Shown here in pieces: positions 1 through 5,437 of a stretch of 5,437 bases of DNA (its first letter is position 1; each line of letters opens with the position of its first letter). The DNA lies in the NCBI GenBank assembly GCA_003242195.1, contig QGUQ01000140.1:1-5437 (forward strand). The letters are read 5' to 3'. Source of the stretch: Bacillota bacterium. Lineage in GTDB: Bacteria > Bacillota > Sulfobacillia > Thermaerobacterales > Thermaerobacteraceae. The translations under genes were made by a program, and so were the position numbers. The notes under the pieces were generated by a model. The model saw only the letters and a list, made by a program, of their open reading frames with translations. It was not told the DNA's origin and ran no database searches.

Positions 1-985
<985 letters not shown>

Positions 986-993
<8 letters not shown>

Positions 994-1498
994 CGGCGCC
1001 CGCAGCGGCGGGGCGAGGGATGAGTCGAAGCGCGCCCTTGACCTCGCCCTGCGCTGGCTGGCAGCCAGGGCCCGCACGGAGCGGGAGCTGAGGGAGCGCT
1101 TGCAGCAGCGGGGCGTGCCGCCCGGCGTCGTCGACGCCACCCTGGAACGCTTGCGGCAGTGGGGCTACGTGGACGACCGGGCCTTTGCCGAGGACTATGT
1201 AGAGCATACCCTGACGGTTCGATATATCGGACCGCGGCGCCTGGTGGAGGAATTGCGGCGGCGGGGCATCGATGCGAGGCTGGCCACCGAAGTGGTGGCC
1301 GGGCGTTTGCCCCCCGACCGCGAGATCGACCTGGCGCGGGCGGCGGCCCGGCGGCGGCTGGAGATGTGGCGGAAGGGGGACCCGGCGGCCATGCGCGGGC
1401 GCTTGTACCGCTTCCTGACGGGTCGTGGCTTCGACCCGGAGACGGCCGCCCGGGTGGTCCGGGAACATCTGGGAGACGAAGAGGCGGGCTTCCCGTGA
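986..1498 (+). CDS. recX: RecX, RecA regulatory protein
   Basis: RecX binds RecA filaments and modulates, usually inhibits, their growth and ATPase activity. The 170-residue product is helical and highly charged. It carries the family hallmark GYVDDRAFAEDYV (residues 60-72), preceded by an ALRWLAARARTERELRERLQQRG helix pair and followed by a second repeat (GPRRLVEELRRRGID). Its length is near that of compact RecX proteins such as E. coli RecX (166 aa) and shorter than B. subtilis RecX. I chose the ATG at 986 because it overlaps the recA stop (ATGAGTGA), the usual arrangement for translational coupling. An in-frame GTG at 956 would add 10 residues but lies deeper inside recA and has no better ribosome site. 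A GAGG abuts the 986 ATG too closely to be a classical Shine-Dalgarno sequence, so re-initiation by ribosomes finishing recA is likely. The family call is firm; the exact start is less so. Confidence 0.93.
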
Positions 1499-1524
1499 GG
1501 GGAGGGCGCGGCACCCGGCCGCCC

Positions 1525-1554
1525 TTGACATGGCTTTTCCGCACGACGTAGAAT
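1525..1554 (+). promoter_or_regulatory. Sigma-A-type promoter upstream of rny leader
   Basis: A perfect -35 hexamer TTGACA (1525-1530) is followed after an 18-bp spacer by TAGAAT (1549-1554), one mismatch from the TATAAT consensus. The predicted start of transcription is about A1561, seven bases past the -10. It begins 26 bases after the recX stop, so it can uncouple rny from recA-recX transcription. In a region this GC-rich a match of this quality is unlikely to be chance. Activity is inferred, not shown. Confidence 0.78.
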
Positions 1555-1560
1555 GGACCC

Positions 1561-1750
1561 AAGGGATGACTCGAAAACGCGACCACAATTACGCAGAAGT
1601 CCGAAAATCGTGAAATTTGACGAACGGAGTGCGAAATCAGGCACACAACAGGAAGCGGTTGCCGGTCCCCGCGCAGGGCGTCCGCCGGCCGGGGGCGTGC
1701 GTAATCGTGGTCAGCGATCCGAGCCGGGTCCCCGAACTCGGCTTTTTTGT
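1561..1750 (+). ncRNA. Structured leader RNA of rny (unassigned class; possible riboswitch, attenuator or sRNA)
   Basis: Between the predicted transcription start and the terminator lies about 190 nt with strong signs of folded RNA. The closing helix P1 pairs 1581-1595 (GACCACAATTACGCA) with 1698-1712 (TGCGTAATCGTGGTC): 14 of 15 positions are paired, with one A-C mismatch (1587/1706). Inside it, P2 is an outer TCCG (1600-1603)/CGGA (1625-1628) with an inner TCGT (1608-1611)/ACGA (1620-1623) and loop GAAATTTG. P3 abuts it: GTGC (1629-1632)/GCAC (1641-1644) with loop GAAATCAG. A linker, ACAACAGGAA (1645-1654), leads to a GC-rich arm that can close through TCCCCG (1666-1671)/CGGGGG (1690-1695, one G-U pair). 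An intrinsic terminator follows 9 nt after P1. The layout of multibranched domain, terminator, then ribosome site fits a transcription-attenuating leader. I looked for hallmark sequences of T-box, SAM, TPP, FMN, c-di-GMP, c-di-AMP, 6S, SRP and RNase P RNAs and recognised none. The region lacks a convincing protein-coding frame. Autoregulation by RNase Y is one inferred possibility. Confidence 0.62.
1721..1750 (+). terminator. Intrinsic terminator/attenuator in the rny leader
   Basis: The arm AGCCGGGT (1722-1729) pairs over 8 positions, one of them G-U, with ACTCGGCT (1736-1743) around a CCCCGA loop. It runs directly into a T tract (1743-1748, then GTT). This is a textbook Rho-independent terminator. 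It sits downstream of the leader promoter and 38 bases before the rny ATG. It therefore either ends a small RNA or conditionally stops transcription into rny. It could also catch read-through from recA-recX. Confidence 0.82.
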
Positions 1751-1773
1751 TGCTACGCACGTCGCGGCGGACC

Positions 1774-1780
1774 AAGGGAG
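1774..1780 (+). promoter_or_regulatory. Ribosome binding site of rny
   Basis: AAGGGAG lies 8 bases before the ATG at 1789, near-ideal spacing. It favours this ATG over the in-frame upstream TTG at 1747 (inside the terminator T tract) and the GTG at 1780, which overlaps the site itself. Confidence 0.85.
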
Positions 1781-1788
1781 TGAAAAAC

Positions 1789-3336
1789 ATGACCATACCG
1801 ATGCCCATTCTGATCGCCGTCCTCTTCGTTACCATGCTTCTCGCCGGCGCCGCGGGCTATGCCATCCGGAAGATGGTGGCCGAAGCGCGGATTGGTTCCG
1901 CGGAGGCGCTGGCGCGACAGCTCGTGGAGGAGGGACGCAAGGAGGGCGAGGCACGCAAGCGCGAGGCCCTCCTGGAAGCGAAGGAAGAGGTGCATCGCCT
2001 CCGCACGGAGTTCGAACGGGAGACCCGTGAACGTCGCCAGGAACTCCAGCAAATGGAGCGCCGCCTGCTACAGCGGGAGGAAGCCCTCGAGCGGCGGGCG
2101 CGATCCCTGGACGAGAGGGAAGAACTGGTGCGGGCACGGGAGCGGGACCTCGACCGGGCGGAAGAACTGGTCGAGGAACTGCGCATCCGCCAGATGAGCG
2201 AGCTCGAGCGCATCGCCAACCTGACCCGGGACGAGGCGCGGGAGCTGCTCATCAACCAGGTCCAGCAGGAGATCAAGCACGACATCGCCGTGATGACGCG
2301 GCAGATGGAGGAAGAGGCCAGGGCCGAGGCCGACCGCAGGGCGCGGGAGATCATCGCCAATGCCGTCCAGCGCCTGGCAGCGGATTACGTGCCCGAGCTC
2401 ACCGTTTCGGTGGTGGAGTTGCCGGGCGATGAGATGAAGGGCCGGATCATCGGCCGCGAGGGCCGCAACATCCGGCATTTCGAGGCGCTTACCGGCGTCG
2501 ACCTCATCATTGACGACACCCCCGAGGCGGTGCTCATCTCCTGCTTCGACCCCATCCGTCGCGAGATCGCGCGGATGACGTTGGAAAAGCTCATCATCGA
2601 CGGCCGCATCCATCCCGCCAAGATCGAGGAGATGTATGCCAAGGCCGTCGAGGAGATGGAAGAGCGGATCCGGGAAGAGGGAGAGCGCGCCTGCTACGAG
2701 GTGGGGGTGCACAACCTCCACCCCGAACTGGTCAAGCTGCTGGGGCGGCTGGCCTTCCGGACCAGTTACGGCCAGAACATCCTCCAGCACTCCATCGAGG
2801 TGGCCCACCTGTGCGCCATGATGGCGTACGAGCTGGGCGCTGACGTCAACGTGGCCCGCCGGGCCGGTCTGCTGCACGATATCGGCAAGGCCCTGGACCA
2901 CGAGATGGAGGGCACCCACCTCACCATCGGCATGGAGATCCTCCAGAAGTACAACGAGTCCGAGGAAGTCATCCATGCCATGTCGTGCCACCACGGCGAC
3001 TTCGAGGCGAAGACCATCGAAGCCGTGATCGTCACGGCGGCGGACGCCCTCTCGGCCGCCCGGCCCGGCGCCCGGCGGGAGACGCTGGAAGCCTACATCC
3101 GGCGGCTACGCCAGCTGGAGGAGATTGCCAGCAGCTTCGAGGGCGTGGCCAAGGCCTACGCCATCCAGGCGGGGCGCGAGGTGCGCATCATGGTGCATCC
3201 CGACCAGGTGGACGACGCCGAGGCGTACCTGCTGGCCCGGCAGATTGCGAAGAAGATCGAGCAGGAGCTGCAGTATCCCGGCCAGATCAAGGTCACCCTG
3301 ATCCGCGAGATGAGGGTGACGGAGTACGCCCGTTGA
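1789..3336 (+). CDS. rny: Ribonuclease Y, membrane-anchored endoribonuclease
   Basis: RNase Y is the endonuclease that initiates bulk mRNA decay and processing in many Bacillota, acting at the inner face of the membrane. The 515-residue product (B. subtilis enzyme: 520) has all parts in order. An N-terminal hydrophobic anchor (IPMPILIAVLFVTMLLAGAAGY, about 3-24) is followed by a long charged coiled coil (about 28-190, rich in Glu/Arg/Leu). A KH RNA-binding domain carries GRIIGREGRN, with the GxxG loop at Gly222-Gly225. An HD phosphohydrolase domain carries HSIEVAH (His334) and the catalytic LLHDIGKA (His363-Asp364). The conserved C-terminal part includes ADALSAARPGAR and AIQAGREVRIMV. The ATG at 1789 is fixed by the AAGGGAG site and by the anchor starting at once. 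No defect is visible. Transcription probably starts at the 1525-1554 promoter and must pass the terminator in the leader, so expression may be conditional. ymdB follows after 108 bases. Confidence 0.98.
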   Translation: MTIPMPILIAVLFVTMLLAGAAGYAIRKMVAEARIGSAEALARQLVEEGRKEGEARKREALLEAKEEVHRLRTEFERETRERRQELQQMERRLLQREEALERRARSLDEREELVRARERDLDRAEELVEELRIRQMSELERIANLTRDEARELLINQVQQEIKHDIAVMTRQMEEEARAEADRRAREIIANAVQRLAADYVPELTVSVVELPGDEMKGRIIGREGRNIRHFEALTGVDLIIDDTPEAVLISCFDPIRREIARMTLEKLIIDGRIHPAKIEEMYAKAVEEMEERIREEGERACYEVGVHNLHPELVKLLGRLAFRTSYGQNILQHSIEVAHLCAMMAYELGADVNVARRAGLLHDIGKALDHEMEGTHLTIGMEILQKYNESEEVIHAMSCHHGDFEAKTIEAVIVTAADALSAARPGARRETLEAYIRRLRQLEEIASSFEGVAKAYAIQAGREVRIMVHPDQVDDAEAYLLARQIAKKIEQELQYPGQIKVTLIREMRVTEYAR

Positions 3337-3377
3337 AGCCGGGGGAACCGCCAGGATCCAGGCAACGGGAAGGGAAG

Positions 3378-3417
3378 GGCGCGCCGTCCCGGCCGGCTCG
3401 GGCCGGGACGGCGCGCC
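3378..3417 (+). repeat. Perfect 17-bp inverted repeat (GC-rich hairpin) between rny and ymdB
   Basis: The arm GGCGCGCCGTCCCGGCC (3378-3394) is the exact reverse complement of 3401-3417, with a 6-base loop GGCTCG. Each arm begins or ends with the 8-base palindrome GGCGCGCC. The hairpin starts 41 bases after the rny stop and ends 11 bases before the ymdB Shine-Dalgarno site. Only three T's follow (GCCTTTGCGG), so it is not a canonical intrinsic terminator on either strand. It may be a 3'-end stabiliser of rny mRNA, a processing barrier, a weak or U-tract-independent terminator, or a mobile palindromic repeat. Hairpin formation is nearly certain from the sequence; its role is unknown. Confidence 0.9.
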
Positions 3418-3428
3418 GCCTTTGCGGC

Positions 3429-3434
3429 AGGAGG
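3429..3434 (+). promoter_or_regulatory. Ribosome binding site of ymdB
   Basis: AGGAGG, followed by three more G's, is a perfect Shine-Dalgarno core 10 bases before the GTG at 3445. It supports that GTG as the start. The site lies just beyond the 17-bp hairpin, so it stays accessible when the hairpin is folded. Confidence 0.85.
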
Positions 3435-3444
3435 GGGCATCCCG

Positions 3445-4230
3445 GTGCGGTTACTCTTCGTGGGCGACGTGGTGGGGCGCAGCGGCCGCTCCATGCTCCG
3501 GCAGCATCTGGAGCGGCTCATCGAGGAACACGGCATCGAACTGGCGGTGGTCAACGGGGAGAACGCCGCCGGCGGGTGGGGGCTGACTCCGGATACCGCC
3601 GAGGAGCTCTTCGCAGCCGGTGCGGACGTCATCACCCTCGGCAACCACTGGGCGGACCGGAAGGAGATCCTGCCCTACCTGGAGCGGACCGACCGCGTCC
3701 TGCGTCCCTGCAACTGGCCGGGGGATCCGCCGGGGCGCGGCGCCGTGGTCGTCGAGGGACGTAGCGGTTGCAAGGTCGGCGTGGTGTGCTTGCACGGTCG
3801 CGTCTTCGCGCCCGCCCTCCTGGACGATCCCTTCTCGGCGGCGGACCGCGTCCTGGAGGAGCTGCGCGGCCACACCGCCGCGGTCCTGGTGGACATCCAT
3901 GGCGACGCCACGTCGGAGAAGCAGGCTCTGGCGTGGTATCTGGACGGGCGGGCGAGCGCCGTCCTGGGTACCCACACCCATACGCCGACGGCGGACGAAC
4001 GGATTCTGCCCGGCGGTACCGCCGCCGTCACCGACGTGGGGATGACCGGCCCCCGGGATGCCGTCATCGGTTTCCGCCCGGATTTGGTGATCCGGCGCTT
4101 GCGGACCCAGCTCCACGTGCCGCTGGAAGTAGCCTCCGGTCCCCGTGTCCTGTGCGGGGTCATCGTCGATGTGGATCCCGAGACGGGCCGGGCCTGGGGG
4201 ATCGAGCGCGTGCGGCTGGAGGAAGAGTAG
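3445..4230 (+). CDS. ymdB: YmdB-family metallophosphoesterase (TIGR00282-type phosphodiesterase)
   Basis: B. subtilis YmdB is a dinuclear-metal phosphodiesterase able to hydrolyse 2',3'-cyclic nucleotides, and it influences biofilm and motility decisions. This 261-residue protein aligns with it end to end by eye. The expected metal ligands are present: Asp8 (LLFVGDVVG), Glu39 and Asn40 (VVNGENAA), Asn67 (TLGNHWAD), His152 (VDIHGDATSEK), His177 and His179 (LGTHTHTPTAD). The TDVGMTGPRDAVIGF segment also matches the family. The GTG start is chosen for its AGGAGG site and because the first beta strand (MRLLFVGD) begins there as in homologues. No signal peptide is seen, so it is presumably cytoplasmic. 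It sits 108 bases after rny, the usual neighbour, separated by a strong hairpin that could set their relative expression. The dipeptidase gene begins 44 bases later. The cellular substrate in this organism is inferred from the family only. Confidence 0.95.
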   Translation: MRLLFVGDVVGRSGRSMLRQHLERLIEEHGIELAVVNGENAAGGWGLTPDTAEELFAAGADVITLGNHWADRKEILPYLERTDRVLRPCNWPGDPPGRGAVVVEGRSGCKVGVVCLHGRVFAPALLDDPFSAADRVLEELRGHTAAVLVDIHGDATSEKQALAWYLDGRASAVLGTHTHTPTADERILPGGTAAVTDVGMTGPRDAVIGFRPDLVIRRLRTQLHVPLEVASGPRVLCGVIVDVDPETGRAWGIERVRLEEE

Positions 4231-4274
4231 GGGCACCGTGGAAGGAAGTAGGGGAGGTTGGCGATCCGCTGGCC

Positions 4275-5363
4275 ATGGGGTACTCAGTGTTCGGTCCCAT
4301 CGTCGACGCGCACGTGGACACCGTCCTCGACCTGGCTGCTGGGCGGCGCCGCCTCGGCGAACGCTCCGTGCGGGGTCACGTGGACCTGCCCCGCCTGGAA
4401 GAGGCGGGCGTCGGCGTCCAGGTGTTCGCCCACTTCATCGAACCCGTCTACAAGCCCCATGCGGCGCTGGCCCGCTTCATGGAGCTCTACGACGTCTTCC
4501 TGCACGAGGTGGCCTGCAACCGCGACCGCATCACCGTCGTCACCAGCGTGCGAGAACTGGAGGAGACCCTGGCGGCCGGGCGCATCGCCGCCGTGATCGG
4601 TATCGAAGGCGGCGAGGTCCTGCAGGGGCGTCCCGGTGTGTTGCGCCTCCTGCACCGCCTCGGGGTTCGTCTGATCGGGCTCACCTGGAACGAGCGGAAC
4701 GACCTGGCCGATGGTGCGGGGGATGCCCGCAGCGGCGGCGGCCTCTCCCGCCTCGGCGTGCAGGTCGTGCGAGAGATGAACCGGCTGGGCATGGTGGTGG
4801 ACGTGAGCCACCTGTCGGACGCCAGCTTCTACGACGTGCTGGCGGTGTCCACCCAGCCCGTCCTCGCCTCCCATTCCAACTGCCGCGCCCTCTGCGCTCA
4901 CCCGCGCAACCTGACCGACGACCAGATCCGCGCCCTGGCCTCCCGCGGCGGGGTCATGGGGATGAACTTCTACGCCCGTTTCCTGCGGGAGGACGGACCG
5001 GCGACGGTGGACGACGTGGTTCGACACATCGAACACGTGGCCGCCCTGGTAGGGCCGGAGCATGTGGGGCTCGGCTCTGACTTCGACGGCATCGACGAGC
5101 CGCCCCAGGGCCTGGAGGACGTGACCCGGCTGCCCCGCCTGATCGAGGCCCTGCTGCGCCGCAACTGGAAGGAGCGGGAACTGCGCCTGCTCCTGGGCGA
5201 GAACATGCTTCGCCTGTTCCGGCAGGTCTGGCAGGCCGGCGAGGAGCCCTACCCCGTGCCCGCGGCCGAGGGCACGGGCGCAGGGCCGGGAAGCTCGGAT
5301 GCCGGTTCCTTCGCGGCGGGGAGGGGCCGGGCGTGGGGGGGCCCTCTTCGGGTGGCTTCTTAA
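4275..5363 (+). CDS. Peptidase family M19 metallodipeptidase (membrane/renal dipeptidase-like)
   Basis: M19 enzymes are dinuclear-zinc dipeptidases (EC 3.4.13.19 type) with a TIM-barrel fold; some members cleave D-residue-containing dipeptides. The 362-residue product shows the expected ligands: the HxD pair in DAHVDTVLD (His13, Asp15), the bridging Glu111 (VIGIEGGEV), His179 (VVDVSHLSD), His200 (VLASHSNCRAL) and Asp269 in GLGSDFDGID. The domain closes with GENMLRLFRQVW near residue 319. The last 43 or so residues are Gly/Ala/Pro-rich, ending in LRVAS, and look like a disordered extension not needed for the fold. No signal peptide is visible, so a cytoplasmic enzyme is likely. The start is uncertain: ATG 4275 fits the family N-terminus, but the nearest good Shine-Dalgarno site (GGGGAGG, 4251-4257) is 17 bases away and better spaced for an in-frame CTG at 4269. 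It is probably co-transcribed with ymdB (44-base gap). Its natural substrate cannot be read from the sequence. Confidence 0.93.
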   Translation: MGYSVFGPIVDAHVDTVLDLAAGRRRLGERSVRGHVDLPRLEEAGVGVQVFAHFIEPVYKPHAALARFMELYDVFLHEVACNRDRITVVTSVRELEETLAAGRIAAVIGIEGGEVLQGRPGVLRLLHRLGVRLIGLTWNERNDLADGAGDARSGGGLSRLGVQVVREMNRLGMVVDVSHLSDASFYDVLAVSTQPVLASHSNCRALCAHPRNLTDDQIRALASRGGVMGMNFYARFLREDGPATVDDVVRHIEHVAALVGPEHVGLGSDFDGIDEPPQGLEDVTRLPRLIEALLRRNWKERELRLLLGENMLRLFRQVWQAGEEPYPVPAAEGTGAGPGSSDAGSFAAGRGRAWGGPLRVAS

Positions 5364-5437
5364 AACACTTTCCGGCACCACGAACCCGACCAAGATACCA
5401 TATGGCGTTTTTTTGTTAAAAAAAAAAAAAACAAAAA
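5364..5437. other. AT-rich, homopolymer-rich end of the window
   Basis: After the dipeptidase stop there are about 40 bases of ordinary composition. An abrupt low-complexity end follows: seven T's (5408-5414), GTT, fourteen A's (5418-5431), C and five A's. TTTTTGTT (5410-5417) and AACAAAAA (5430-5437) form an 8-base perfect inverted repeat. I see no convincing GC stem before the T run, so it is not scored as a terminator. It may be a real AT-rich intergenic tract or a contig-end assembly artefact. Confidence 0.7.

Noticed and set aside
1504..1524. Imperfect GC hairpin (GGGC...GGC / GCC GCCC) just after recX as a recA-recX terminator
   Set aside because: The stem has a 2-nt bulge, only two T's follow, and its 3' foot abuts the -35 box of the rny promoter. 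Too weak to call; the 1721-1750 terminator is far better.
1617..1622. Second TTGACG -35-like hexamer inside the leader
   Set aside because: No acceptable -10 lies 16-18 bases downstream (the region reads GGCACACA), and the bases are accounted for by the P2 hairpin.
1561..1750. Leader as 6S RNA, T-box or a known riboswitch
   Set aside because: The length would suit 6S, and the closing helix plus terminator would suit a riboswitch. But the interior branches into several hairpins unlike a 6S bubble, and no T-box AGGGUGG element or recognised aptamer core was found. I left the class open.
1617..2030. Open frames through the recX-rny spacer as extra small genes
   Set aside because: They run on into rny out of frame, lack ribosome sites, and have the arginine/proline-rich composition of shadow frames in GC-rich DNA.
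3768..4274. N-terminal extension of the dipeptidase reading back into ymdB
   Set aside because: The frame is open upstream, but it overlaps ymdB out of frame and encodes Arg/Gly-rich nonsense. M19 homology begins at the ATG at 4275.
4284..5393. Long minus-strand open frame opposite the dipeptidase
   Set aside because: It is His/Val/Gln-rich, with no recognisable domain or start signals, and lies antisense to a gene with all catalytic residues intact. It is a by-product of high GC.
5398..5417. Intrinsic terminator after the dipeptidase using the T7 run
   Set aside because: The only nearby symmetry is the loop-less palindrome CCATATGG. No GC-rich stem precedes the T's.

Overview
This 5.4 kb window is GC-rich and packed with genes, all on the + strand. 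The order is recA (5' end cut off by the window) - recX - rny (RNase Y) - ymdB - an M19-family dipeptidase. RNase Y, a YmdB-type phosphodiesterase and the recA-recX-rny-ymdB order together suggest a Bacillota (Firmicutes). The high GC of both genes and spacers suggests a GC-rich lineage of the Thermaerobacter/Symbiobacterium/clostridial kind; that placement is inferred from gene order and composition, not from a search.

Layout. 1-993: RecA without its first dozen or so codons. 986-1498: RecX, whose ATG overlaps the recA stop, so recA and recX form a translationally coupled recombinase/regulator pair. 1499-1788: a 290-base spacer that is the most interesting part of the window. It holds a near-consensus sigma-A promoter, then a roughly 190-nt RNA segment closed by a long-range 15-position helix (14 paired), then a good intrinsic terminator, all upstream of the rny ribosome binding site. 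This looks like a cis-regulatory leader (riboswitch- or attenuator-like) or a separate small RNA; I cannot assign it to a known class. 1789-3336: RNase Y, complete. 3337-3444: a short spacer with a perfect 17-bp GC-rich hairpin and no U-tract. 3445-4230: YmdB-like metallophosphoesterase. 4275-5363: M19 metallodipeptidase. 5364-5437: AT-rich, poly-A end.

How the genes fit together. RecA is the homologous-recombination and SOS recombinase, and RecX tunes its filaments. RNase Y is the membrane-anchored endonuclease that starts mRNA turnover in many Bacillota. YmdB-family enzymes are phosphodiesterases usually found next to it. The promoter after recX means rny (and probably ymdB and the dipeptidase) can be transcribed apart from recA-recX. 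The terminator between promoter and rny start suggests a control point on RNase Y synthesis.

The protein-coding content is conserved housekeeping. The candidates for something undescribed are the rny leader RNA, with its twin GAAAU-containing octaloops and a possible strand exchange, and to a lesser degree the rny-ymdB hairpin.
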